Positions 44,078 through 55,548 of a DNA stretch of 64,000 bases are shown here, piece after piece. Source of the stretch: Gymnopus androsaceus JB14 (taxonomy: Eukaryota; Basidiomycota; Agaricomycetes; Agaricales; Omphalotaceae); NCBI GenBank assembly GCA_009733575.1, contig ML769399.1:1-64000 (forward strand), read 5' to 3'. How positions within the stretch are numbered: position 1 is the stretch's first letter; every line of letters begins with the position of its first letter. Both the position numbers and the translations under genes were made by a program. The notes beneath the pieces are model-generated. The model was not told the DNA's origin and searched no databases. It saw only the letters and a list, made by a program, of their open reading frames with translations.

Positions 44078-47000
44078 TTATGACACCGTGAAGCTGGAAG
44101 ACTGGCCAGTGAAAGCAGTAATATCACCGATGAGCGGCTTGAAATCACCGAAGTAAACAAAGCGATACGTCCCGGCTACAAGGAGACATAGTAAGCTTTA
44201 TAGCCAGGTATAAACAGTGAATGAACTTACATGGTGTACCGTCCTCGATTGTCCTGAGGGCAAGGTAATTAGTTGGTTAGGTTAAAAGCGTTGGAAAACG
44301 AAGCTTACCAAGTAAGGTTGACTTGACTGGTTCCAAGAATCTACAGGGTACGGTCAATCAATTTGTACTCGCATATTAACTTTGTACCGAATCTCACCGT
44401 GCTGGTTTGAACCCACGAATAGGTAGTGGATGGATGAGAGTCCGATCTGTACATCACCCATGCGCCGTCAACAAGTTGGTCGACGCTCAAAAATGTACCC
44501 TCCAGCCGAAGGTCGTTCTGAAACGCAAAATTGCAATTGTTTGAGCCCCCCAGGGGCAGAATAACAACGTTTCACTCACTCTAGGGTTTGCACCGACGAA
44601 AGTCGCAAAGACTGTTTGACCGGCGGCGTATGGCACGGCAGTGCTAACGTCTGTCTGCACATCGCCAAAGCTTGTAAAGATCGGAGCCGCATCGAAAACG
44701 ACGGGAGTCTAAAAAGTGATGTAAAACATGTATCAACTACGGTTCAGTGGAGGTAGATAGATGAAATCTAATTATACCTGAAGAGAGATGGCCATGGAAG
44801 TCTGTTCGGCGGGAGCAGCATCCGAAGCTGGGGTACCCGTAACTGTATCTGCGAGGAAGGGGACGAGACTGGTATATTTATCGATGTAGGCATCGAGGGT
44901 ATCTGATTTGGGAGAAAATTTATTAAATTAGTAGCCACTCCAAAGGGGCGTCAGAAATGGACTTACATTGACCGTAAATCGTCGATGCACCTTCGTATCT
45001 CTGTACGCTGTACTCCTCCAAAGTGGCTACATAGTGACTGTACGTGTTAGCAGGCCCAGCGATCACAACATAAGCGTCGTCGTCGAGAATGCCAGAGGAT
45101 ATCAGTTCAGTTCGGACGGCATCTCTGAGGAGGGAAAATTTAAAGGAAGGATGATCGGGAGAGACCCCGTGAGCTCGAAGCACTTCCGTCATATAATTAA
45201 CGGAACAAACCTAATTCTTCTCCCGGACATGGTCGTTAGTTCACCTAAGAAAAAAAAAGTTGGTTCCACCGAAAGACACATTTGTGGCAAAATCGCACCT
45301 GGAATAACGAGGATGACTAGCTGTCCTATACGGAACATCTGTATGTCAACCGTGCTGGGAGACCACATATAGGGAAGGTTCGCATATCCCTGAAATTGAT
45401 TGTTAGACGAGAAATGCGAAAAGAACAAAAACGACGCGATTGAAGCGCGGAAACATACCGTGTTCAGGAGAATAGGCTTCGGGAATTGACAAGCTATCTG
45501 AGCTTCTGAAGGGGCGGGAGTGACAAAATCTGTACAACATTAGACGCCTGGGTCTACATTGAAACATAAACAGACCTTTCACGATTTCCCAGAAGGGGTT
45601 CCTGGAAAAAGGTTAGGGGAGGAATCAAACGTTATTCGGAGCAGCGGGGCTTACTGAGGATCTGAAGAGTTATCGCCCTGGATAAAGTCGAATGCACCCG
45701 GACCATCACTACAAAGGAGGTTTGTAGTGAGATTTCCCATCGTATTCATATAAGAAAGAGGTATGCTAACGTGGTTCCACCGGCAAACGAGAAACCTGCA
45801 TAAACATTCATATCCATATTCACGATTTCCACAAACAGATAACGCAGAGCTTACCCATAGCAGGGGGACACGTCTGGACTGTAGTTCCGTTCGGTAAAGT
45901 GAATGTATGATTATCCCTAAAAAGGTTCAATGAGTTTTGTAAATATAACACATATGTCAAAAATCATCTTAATAAACTTACATGTCCATGTAAATGTGTA
46001 CACTCCTCACAGAACCGCTGACAGTAGTGCGGTTATCGCTGTTCATCACTGTCTGAGCCCCTTCCATTTGAAGTTGTCCAATTATCATGTTTGAAGCAAA
46101 GTCCGAGATGAGGAATCCGGGACCGCTGAAAAATGAATAGAAATTACATATTTTACCATAGGGGATCGACTTTTTTTACTTACCGTCCGTGACAGTCCTC
46201 GACAGTCCCGCCACATGTCGAAGTATTGAATGCGCAAGGCATGCCGTCGTAGGGTTCACCAGGGCTCTCGCAGAACGCCCCAAGACTATTCAGAACATGT
46301 CCAGAACACGGTCAAAAACCGAATAACCGTAAACGTGCACAACTCACGTATTAGGAGTGGTATCACCAACGTTGGCTAGAAGCGCGATATGTGAGCAATT
46401 GAGAGATTAATCTAACATACGAAAATAGCAGACCTTGAGTAAAACCAGCGACAAAAGTAGTGTTTCCCGGCATGGCATCTGGTTCCATCATATCTAACCA
46501 GGTCCAATGTTTTTAGTAGAATGATTCAACTGCATTGGTTTTCTCACTCTCATACAAATATGCCGCCATCCCCTTATTATCACCACTGACTAGTGTATTG
46601 TTCTGCATCAGGAAAATTCGTTAACCGTATTACCTCGGAAAGATAGACATACGCACCTCATAGAGACTCGTACCATGAACGGGGTAAAAGCTGAGGAATC
46701 CACGGGGGTTGCCAGACGTGTCATCGAATCTCAACAGAGACAATTCCTTGTCAGTGTCGAATTCGTACATGGCCCGCTCCTCTGCAGGGTTCGCCAGATA
46801 CGCAAAAGGCGAGCGGTTGATGTTACCGTCTACGATAGTTGTGTTACCTAAACTCAAGCTTCCGGATGCCATGTTTTCATGGGCTCTCTGAACAGCGAGG
46901 ACAGTGCCTTCGATGATGGCGTTGGCCGTTGCAGCGACGTAGCCTAGCGAGGTAATCTGGGGTAGGAGGTCTTCCAGGTACCCGCCAACACCGGAGTGTT

Positions 47001-47723
47001 GATGTGTACTTCCTAGTGCAATATTATCGTTGGTAAACTCGGGATACGTAGCGGTTATGTTGGCGACGATTGAGCGGCGGACGCCGGTATCTCCCATAGC
47101 GATATCTGACGAAAACAGTCGATCAGTACTTGGGTTCAACAAGCCAATGAGAACAGTCTATCTCCATGTATCTCGGCGAGAGAAATGAATAAGTGGATGG
47201 AATTCTCATGGATCCAATGAGAGGAGTAGATCGTCAATCATCCATGTGCAGCAGTATCGCAATTGACGAAACGTCGAACAGTGACTCACCAGCATTAATG
47301 AAAAGGACACAGTTTGAAGGATTAGCCTCTTCGGCAATGATGAAAGCGCGACTTCGCTGACGCATGTGCAAGCCAGTATCAGTTTGGGCTAAACTGGCGT
47401 ATCCCTAGATAATAGTAGTTGTAATTAAGCAATTCGAGTTGAAGGAAGCGACTACGACCATCATATTAGTCTCTACGACCGGGCTAGGACGAATGATTAG
47501 CGCGCCACTTGGGTGCTTGGAAGCTTTGGGTCATTACCCAGTAATGTCGCCAATTCCTGGATAATGTTCCGAAAAAATCAGACTAAATTCTTGAATTCGA
47601 CTTTAAAGCTCACCTAGACCGAGAATATATTGTCCAACTACACCCTTTATCCCGTCATTGCCTGGAAGGACCGTGCTCGATCGCGAGAAAAGCAGTAAGA
47701 TAATAGAGCGCGAAGCCCGTCAT
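44078..47723 (-). CDS. Neutral/alkaline ceramidase
   Basis: A gene with many short introns runs from ATG at 47723 to TAA at 44078. Exons spell the neutral ceramidase fold: YILGLGIGDITGPVVETNMMGYASLAQ-type N-terminus, QRSRAFIIAEE, ADIAMGDTGVRRSIV, LGSTHQHSGVGGYL (catalytic/zinc region), NINRSPFAYLANP, FLSFYPVHGTSLYENNTLVSGDNKG, TPNTLGAFCESPGEPYDG-type block, ELTTMSGRRIR, VVIAGPANTYSHYVATLEEYSVQRYEGAST and the C-terminal beta domain ending GQSSSFTVS. It hydrolyses ceramide to sphingosine and a fatty acid, usually as a secreted or membrane-attached enzyme; the N-terminus looks like a signal peptide. The first exon needs one base removed near 47696 to join MTGFALYYL to the mature protein; an alternative upstream start was not found. 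Confidence 0.88.
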
Positions 47724-49844
47724 GGTGCCTACAGAGATAGAAGTCCTTAGGCAAGATGAGGCATTTTGATATGATAAACTGGTGCTTTATGTGCTCGGTA
47801 ACATGCGCAGAAGCTGCAATGAAGATGAGCACATGCAAATGAAAATCACAAGCAACCTCGTATATTAGCAGTTCTTCAAACGGTACTGAGACAGCTGATG
47901 AAGAAGCGAGAACGACGCGTGCATTGTCATTGGCAACGCGTGACGCGGCGCTTATTCAAAAACAATTCTCACGATCAGTAGTACTAATTGCTTTTCTTTC
48001 GCTCTCGAGCCTTCGGACTCTGAAGTTGCGTTCCCAGTAACTGTCCAGCCGTGTACGACTTGAGGCTCAATTTTGGATTCCTCTCATCTCTCATCATTCG
48101 CTCTCGCAGCACATGGACGCCAGCCACGGGAAACGTCGAGACAGCTATAGCATCTGCTAGCATTATCAAATATCAATAGCGCAGAGAGTCACCTGGAAGA
48201 CCCTCTTCAACGGATTCTATTGCCAGTGATGACCCCAAGAAACTGAACTTGAATAGCATCAATAATCACGAGGCTCTTGTCGTCGAACGAGCTCAAATGG
48301 GAGTTTGCAAGAACCGAAGCAAATACTAAATACTTCTTCCATTTTTCCTGATTGCACATGCCTCAGTCTCACGATTCCTGTTTAAGAGAAACGTTCTCGA
48401 AAACAAGAAACATCGTCGAAGCCTCCAAATACCCCTGAACTATGCCGAACGAATTCGAACGTGCTCTTAAGCTTGAAAATCTCTCGAGGAACAACCTGGA
48501 CCTGAGGCTGGAACTGGAAAGCGGCGATTGGAACGTTTCAATGATGGCTTAAGCTCGAAATCAACCACATTTGAAAATATATAGGAACTGAAATATATAG
48601 GATAGCGTCCGAGAAGGAAGAGCTTGAGCTTAATTACGATAAGCGCTTCCAAACCCTCGACTGACCGAATCTGTTTGGATAATTGGACAGCATACCAAAC
48701 GGTCTCGTCCAACTAATCCTCTTATAATATATGCCACGCTTTCTGTGTTTTCCTGCGCTTGCAGAGCGTTCGGATCTATTGTCCATACGTCGTCCTAACT
48801 CCATGACAATTTCTTCATCCTGGTGCCCTTGAGTCTTTGTACAGTTTCTTTCTCTTTGTCAATTGGACTTTATTATCTTTTCTTGCATGCTAAATCCAAC
48901 CAACCAACTGAGCTCAAACTTAGAGAGCTTGTGCGATTTAGCGACTGTAGATATCAAGACCGTGTACTTTCCGTCGATTCAAAAGCAAATCGCCGCTAGC
49001 TTCCGCCTTGCATTGGCCCGATTCTATTTTGTTGTAATCGTGCTGCAGTCGACGATACTTCACCATTGCCATCATAGCAAGCCACGAAGAGTGTCGCACC
49101 GCCGACCGGTCAGCCGTCTCCCGGTGCAATACCTAATAGTAACCCAGTTCATTTCAAAGATTATCGTTCGTTGAACAATTCAAAACTATCTTCACATCCC
49201 TGTTGCGGCTGGGTCGCAAAGCCTTCTGGTCTTTACTCCGGCATCCACTCTTCCTTGGGATGACGTTGGCCCACCAATCCCCTGCCGATTCAGGTCTTTT
49301 AATTAGAGCGAGATTGGCAGCTGGACGATCCTCTTGTTGCTGAATATGGCTGGTCTAGTTTAAGGACCTCTGATGAGGAAAATATCGTCGTCATCCAATA
49401 CCTGCTGGTTATATTCTTTTGAATTTGATTGCAAGGCGGTGTTTCTTGGAGTTGGATTTGGGACGGTTCTTGCGCTTTCTTTTGTTAGTTGTGTTTGTGG
49501 GAGCATTGGTTCTAAGCAAGGATAATCACGCTTGGTCTAATAAACAAATTCAACTGAATCCCTGTGAGTGAGTCGGCTATCTGGTTAGAACCTAGAATCG
49601 AAATGCAGTGCATATGCATATACGCGACAAAATTTGCTAAAATCGTGTACTTTATTACAACTCAGTGAGTTCAACGTCGACAAGCAAAACGTCAAAGTTC
49701 AATCCAAGTTTCAAATTTCAGGATGAGCTGGTGTTCAAAGAACATATCTATCTATCTAAACTTTAGCCATTCCTGTCAGAACTAGACGATTCTTCTACTC
49801 TTGTAAAGTGGCCCTCCTGAGCCCGATTCCGAGTCACTGGCAAA
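47724..49844. other. Intergenic, 2.1 kb, no supported gene
   Basis: A 36-codon frame at 48442 (start MPNEFERALKL, helical, Leu/Glu-rich) resembles the beginning of a coiled-coil protein but ends after SMMA; the following sequence gives no continuation. It may be the decayed start of a gene. No RNA gene or transposon end is visible. Confidence 0.45.
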
Positions 49845-50463
49845 CTACTCTCGAGGATAACCTAGGCTCTCCATATCCGACCACTCCCCCACTTGTACAT
49901 CTGGACTCTTTGCATCGTGATGAGCGCGGTCTTCACCTAGTTCTTCCTCTTCGGATGCCAAGTGTGTTTCTTGTGCATTGATATCTCCTACACCAAATTC
50001 TGTATACGGGGTAATTGCAGGGGACAGGAGGTGTTGTCATGCACCCTCTTAAAGTATGGCATGCTGAAATAGAAAGGACCGATACTTGGCCCCTGAAGGT
50101 GAATCTGAATAGCGCGATAACTCCTGCCAAATCCCAAATTCCACCTCATCAAAAGGATCGTCGGGTAGTATGTCCTGGTATGTCTCGCTGATTACGACCC
50201 TGGTGAACTTCTGCAAGAGCGCTCCCTGCCCATTGAATCTGGGCTCTGCTTAGATGACCCTGATGTAGATAGGGCATTTGGAATTGCAGGTCTTCATCTT
50301 GCGAGTCAGACTCGTCGGATGGAGGGTGTATCGGCGGCAACTCGTCATCAGATCCCAAATCTGATTCAGTGTCACTGGACGAAAAGTATCGCTTGTTGTA
50401 CTCTGAAGGGATGGGTAAAACGCGGCACGCAGCGCCTGAGGTTTGTCGTCTGAAGTTGGCCAT
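49845..50463 (-). CDS. Hypothetical acidic protein
   Basis: From ATG at 50463 the frame starts MANFRRQTSGAA and continues through an acidic Ser-rich stretch (SSSDTESDLGSDDELPP) into a region that reads protein-like only after a one-base shift near 50220 (then FTRVVISETYQDILPDDPFDEVEFGIWQELSRYS, given here in part as a guide: ILPDDPFDEVEFGIWQEL). A final exon ends with SPDVQVGEWSDMESLGYPRE before TAG at 49845. The intron(s) between about 50110 and 49990 are not resolved. No known domain is recognised. Confidence 0.45.
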
Positions 50464-51386
50464 TTGGGAGAAACGAGTGGGATGGTTGTCGCGATAGATA
50501 TTACTAAGGGTGCATTATACTACATCAGGCTCCTACCATAAACAGTGCGTCGTAACGTTGCTTGTAATCAGCCTCCTTTTAATTTTCTTAACAAGGACGT
50601 CGCAGAATAGTAGGTATAAGGAACAAATATGCCATGATGGATAGCGCTTCGGTTGTGCGAAAGAATAAACATGGCTTTGCTGGGACCTTGCCAGAGCAAC
50701 TTTGAGCGAATCGACTACGGTTGTTAAATTCATCTCTGTTATAATAGTCGAAATACAAGTACATCAGAGCACAAGATGGTTAAAGTAAATAATACCACAG
50801 TGTACTACATCTCGTCAAATACAAGATACGAGAATTGCTCTGGTACGCGATCGTCTTCCATATGGCTCACGGGATATCGAATCCAAGATTTTCGCGTTAA
50901 CATTTAACAGTTAGTCTTTTTGTTTTACTGTACAAGTATTTACCAATTTTGGGAGCAAAATTATGCTTTATTGCAAGGTCTAAGTAGAGCTCAATATTAG
51001 GAACCGGGTTTGCGGGAACTAGAATGGCCAATAACGGCGTTGATTCGACAAGGTTAAGCTACGAGAACATGAGTATTTGAGTGTCAAAATTAAGTCAATA
51101 GAAGGAGATGTAAGTCTAGATAATCCGAAGGTGACTAAGACCTTGGTGCACGCGTATATATATAAAGTTTGATCCTTTGAGGCGAGAGGACGGATACATG
51201 TGTTAGGGAGCGAACGGGATGTCGGCGGAGGTGAGGGTAAGGATGAAATCCTTACACTCAACGGCAATGAGGGGATTGAGAAGAATAGTAACCGCACAAA
51301 TAAATTAAGAGCATCTCACAGATGGAGTAAATAGTAGGGGTATAATGCTATCTTGGGCTAGTCTCGAGCTCCGTAAAATCCTTACT
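50464..51386. other. Intergenic
   Basis: About 920 bp without a supported gene. The short frames on both strands are not conserved-looking and have no splice-consistent extension. Confidence 0.5.
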
Positions 51387-52391
51387 CTACTTGGGATCCA
51401 TAGGCAACGACTCCATATCCCTGGGGACCACTTTCGGTGGAACAACACCCGGAATCAGATATAGGAAGACACACAGTATTTCCGGAACTGCCACGAGAGG
51501 ATACCAAAAGTGCTCGTTATTGGCTTTCGTGTTTCCGACCGTGGCCAGGGAAAAGACACCACGGATGAGCAAGAGGAGGGAGATGGCACCAAAGACGACC
51601 GAAGCGTGCCGCGCGCCAAATGTAGAGGAGGTATATTTGAGGGAGCGTTTGTCTAGGAGGGCGCATGAGCCATGCATACTTCGATTTAAGATTAAAGAGA
51701 TATTCCTACCATCGTGCTCGGTTTTTATGAGTAACAGAGTCTGAATTAATTGGAAGATAGTAAGAACAAGGAACACGGCTGCGCTGACTTTCCGTAGAGT
51801 AAGACCAATGCTCTCCTCGGGATGCTCCACACTCTCATCAAGACCTGCAATGCTCAAGCCTATAGGAACCGTCATAACTATACGGAAAATCCTAGAGTTA
51901 CGGGTTATTGCCAGGAAGTTTTTGACGAGTGGGTTGGAGGATTGTTCCGTCTGGCAAAGCTCGTATCTGTAAAAGATCAGAGTCAGAAAGGAAGTAAAAG
52001 GGAGCTTCGGGAAGTAGCTCACCTTGCCACAACCAAAATAAATGCGCAGAAAAGCAGACCGAAAAAACCGACTGAGAACAATGTTTCCGTCGCGACGACA
52101 AATCCCAAATTCTCTCCATCGCTGACCATCTTTGTTGCCACAGCACGCATGATAAAACCTGTAATCCGAACTAGAGAAATGGCCAATGAGTTTTAGAAAA
52201 CAAGTTGGAAGGAAATATTCCTTACATGCACAGAATACAAGAAGGGAAATCAAGATCCACCTCCGCTGTTTTAGAACCCTGAACAGAAAGAAACAGAAAA
52301 GAAGAGTATACAGGGCGGCAAAAACTGCTGCTGCCGCAACGGAATCAAAGCCAAAGAATGTAGCGTAGTTGATGGCTTCTGTCGAGGACAT
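51387..52391 (-). CDS. DUF7702-like seven-helix membrane protein
   Basis: Four exons (52391-52226, 52170-52023, 51966-51710, 51652-51387) total 837 nt, 278 residues. The start is the ATG of MSSTEAINYATFFGFDS. Several hydrophobic helices are visible (AAAAVFAALYTLLFCFFLF, LLFCAFILVVAR, AAVFLVLTIFQLIQTLLLI, VVFGAISLLLLIRGVF, PEILCVFLYLIPGVVP) with FRITGFIMR after the second helix and ANNEHFWYPL before the last, a pattern found in Agaricomycete DUF7702 membrane proteins. The function of the family is unknown. The first intron lies within the sequence that an unspliced reading would translate, so earlier models may be too long. Confidence 0.75.
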   Translation of the reverse strand: MSSTEAINYATFFGFDSVAAAAVFAALYTLLFCFFLFRVLKQRRWILISLLVFCACKEYFLPTCFLKLIGHFSSSDYRFYHACCGNKDGQRWREFGICRRDGNIVLSRFFRSAFLRIYFGCGKVSYFPKLPFTSFLTLIFYRYELCQTEQSSNPLVKNFLAITRNSRIFRIVMTVPIGLSIAGLDESVEHPEESIGLTLRKVSAAVFLVLTIFQLIQTLLLIKTEHDGRNISLILNRSMHGSCALLDKRSLKYTSSTFGARHASVVFGAISLLLLIRGVFSLATVGNTKANNEHFWYPLVAVPEILCVFLYLIPGVVPPKVVPRDMESLPMDPK

Positions 52392-52962
52392 GTTGGGATA
52401 GGGTTGGCTAGTATTGGCCACACCAGAATATGAACCCCTTACTTATATAGAAAAATTCCTAGAGAGGTACTTGGCAGAAGCCATCCACGAATCGAATAAG
52501 TTTAGTAAACCAACATATAATCATTGAATGATTGGCAGTGTACCTGTGAGAATACCAAAGGTTTTCCGTCGGGGTGACAAGTCGCTTTGACCTTTTGTTC
52601 CCTCGGTTGTCATACACCTTTACAGCCACTTGCGTCAAACGACAAATGCATGCTGCAGAAGAATACCAGTCTGACTGCGGGAGGTGGATGGTACGAGGAG
52701 TTGTGCTGTGCCGCAGCACGTCGATTAAGTGCTTAGCAGGTTCTTCGGCGGTCCTTTTCCGGGAAAGCTAATGATCCTTATCCCCTTGTGCTTCCCTCTA
52801 TTACGCGCCTCTCTGAGCCCATGCAACCCGCATATTCAATGATTTCGATAGCTGCATTAGCCTGAGTAGGCCCCAAGTTATTCATGATCAAGAACTCGAG
52901 AGTTGCACTGCACGAAATGTTTACTACAGCAGCGCTTATTTCAGCGCCCACAGGCTGTAATT

Positions 52963-54760
52963 TCACGCTCTACTCGGACTGAAGATGAAAGTAAAAAGAA
53001 TTCCAGGCTTTACGCTCTCCAGTTTCCACCCGGATTCCCGTCCTAATTTCGCGAACTCGTCTAAAGTTCTCTCTTTGCCATTGAACAGCGCTAACATCTG
53101 GTACCACAACTCAATCAGCATTCAGCATCCAAGGTTAGGAACAGCAATATACATACATTAAGATCCAAAGCAGTGAAGAAGCTTTGGCCAAGGTTTGCGA
53201 GCAATGGGTACGGCGCTTTCTGGAGAGAAAATCTCTCTAAACACGCATCTTCACAGGTGTATCGAGCCAGAGATTCAAAAATAACCAGCTTGGAGGATGG
53301 TCCTGCAGCGTCTCGTAGATGCGCAAGGATGATGTGGGCATCTTTATCCGGCCAGTCATGTAGAATGACTCGAAGGAAGTAGATGGCAGCGTTCTTGACT
53401 GGTTGCGGATCGAAAAAATTGTGTACTGTGAGGCTTTAGTGAGTTCTTCCTCGAGGCAGCTTTATTTATCTTAATAAAATACCTTGCAGTGTGACCCGGC
53501 CGCTCTGTAAAGTCCCCGGACTTTGCACATCCCAGAACTGGAGGATTTTTAGAGCAAACTGAACGAATGGACCAAGACTTAGACTACGCGCAACGCACCT
53601 CTTCACCGGATGGCATCACCGTATCAAGATCCTGAACTACGTACCTCAAGTTTGGGAATGCACGAAGCAGAGTCAGTGTGACTGTGCCAATACTGCCGCC
53701 AACATCAACCACTACGTCGTCTGGCTTTAGAGCGTTTCCGTCAATACCTGAACTCAGTTGCGTCAGTGGCAACCCATCTCTGGCGGACGACTCACCACCC
53801 GTAAAGATCTGGGGCGGAAACATATCACCATTAGCCTTCATTGATATAGTGAATCGGCGCAATCGCCACTCGTTCCCGGGCTCCTCGTACCACTCCCACA
53901 ACTTCTTCGGGGTCCTGTGCGCGATATTGAACGGAGCCTGGGCTTGGTCCGGATTTCTCAGATACGTCGAAAAGTGCACCGAGCTTGCCAATAATTCATC
54001 TGTACTGCATAAATCCGCTACATATATTGTTCAGATGAAAAAGCACATTGCTTACGCCATATGTAAGAAGGAAGTAAATGGAGAGTTGTCGAATCTTCCA
54101 AGTGGACTATATATGACAAGTGAGTTAGGATAATCCATCCGATAGAAGCTATTGCACTCACTCTTTTTCCAGTTCTTTGACAGATTTACCTTTGGACAGT
54201 AAACTAGAAATCCGATTGTTGGTGAACACGCTGGGTGTCACCTCTCGGAAGATATGACGCGTCGCCATGTAGCGCAATACGCGTGCTAGAGCTCCAATTC
54301 GGTAACCCGATAACAGAGTACAGTTGCACTCGCACCTAGGTAAGACTCTTCTACTCCCGTCGCAGCAGAGATATCTCTAACATGAAGCCCCTGTCATCCA
54401 GAAATTAATCGCCATCCATACGTTCTTGCTCAGCAAAGTTGCACCCACCTGCGGACCCGCCTCCATTAGGATCTCCGGAATGTTCACATCCATCACGAAC
54501 CCCAGTGTCGCGGGCTTGAACATCGCCGGGGCTGCATCCTGCAAAAACTCGCTCGGAGGCTGCACTGTCGCTATGAGCTGTGTAGCAGCAGCTACAATGA
54601 GTTGCCGCGTTCGCACCAGGGCGGGATTGAGAAGGTCTGCTACGGGATTAAAAGGCTCATCGAGGGAGGGAAATTCTGCTTTATGCGTCTCGTATGCGGT
54701 TAGGAGAGCGGTTGTTTCTGTCGTGATGATATCCACAAGGGCTTTTAGAGCTTCTGCCAT
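52963..54760 (-). CDS. SAM-dependent O-methyltransferase (plant COMT-like)
   Basis: A gene with several introns, from MAEALKALVDIITTET at 54760 to SPSRA and TGA at 52963. N-terminal helices (dimerisation) are followed by a winged-helix part (VRDISAATGV, ARVLRYMATRHIFREV, FTNNRISSLL), then FNIAHRT and EWYEEPGNEWRLRRF, the SAM-binding motif VVDVGGSIGTVTLTL (a Ser in place of the third Gly of the common VDVGGGxG) and VVQDLDTV, the catalytic-region ILHDWPDKDA, and the end FAKLGRESGWKLESVKPG. Fungal members methylate phenolic or polyketide hydroxyl groups; the substrate is unknown here. No biosynthetic core gene is adjacent. Confidence 0.85.
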
Positions 54761-55548
54761 CGGGGAATAGCGATACGGGGTTGGTTTCGAAGGTTGTATT
54801 TAATGTAGATTTTAGGAGCGGTCGTGATTTTCATGTTCGATGCTCGGGCTCTCAGGATGGAATGTTTGTACCGACAAATGTATACGGAGTTCGAACGTTA
54901 TCGAACGTGAGTGCTCCCTGAATTAGCTGTCCTGATGCTGCAAGGCCTAAGGACCTCGCTTGTAATACATTTCCTCGCATCCTCCTTGCCAATCCGTGAC
55001 CTCGCGCGACGCTCTTTTCTTGGATCGGTGCAAGAAGGGGCTACTTGGCTTAAACCTTTCCACGCGCGTCGCAAGAACAGCTTGCGAGCATCGCAAAACG
55101 GCCGATTAAAGAATTGCACGATAAGGCTAAGAACTGAGATCCTTCAACGTCAAAAATGATGCAAACTCAATATATGTTCTGAATACTGCAATACGAAGCT
55201 AGAACGGAACAAAGAATACACAAGGAAGCCTTGTAAGTAAGTTACACATGAAGAAGGGGTAAGTATAGATACACAGAGCCAATAAGTATATACATACATG
55301 GCATTGGTCTAAAATAGAAGGAATTCGTAAAGTAATAAGTAACTCGAGAATAAAAAACCCATACACGGCGTCGGTCTAATTTGGTCTAAATAGGAATTCA
55401 TACTAATAGAATGGTAGCTTGAGAATAGAAAACCCATATGGTAGGGTGTGGGTAAATGAGAGCAAAACCAGAGTTCATGCAGAGTTTATGAATGCAGTCT
55501 AAGCAGAAATCAGTACCAGAACATAGTCAGGACAGCCAAAAACACCCC
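54761..55548. other. Intergenic
   Basis: Nearly 800 bp without a gene. Two related short blocks occur near 55340-55440 (each with GAGAATA.AAAACCCATA), an imperfect direct repeat of about 60-65 bp period. Confidence 0.5.

Noticed and set aside
52022..52421. Unspliced 344-codon reading of the DUF7702-like gene from an upstream GTG
   Set aside because: Three introns with consensus sites and correct phase remove segments that break the membrane-helix pattern; the ATG at 52391 is the better start.
19686..54760. A secondary-metabolite cluster around the P450 and O-methyltransferase genes
   Set aside because: No terpene synthase, polyketide synthase, NRPS or transporter lies in the window, and the two genes are over 25 kb apart with unrelated genes between.
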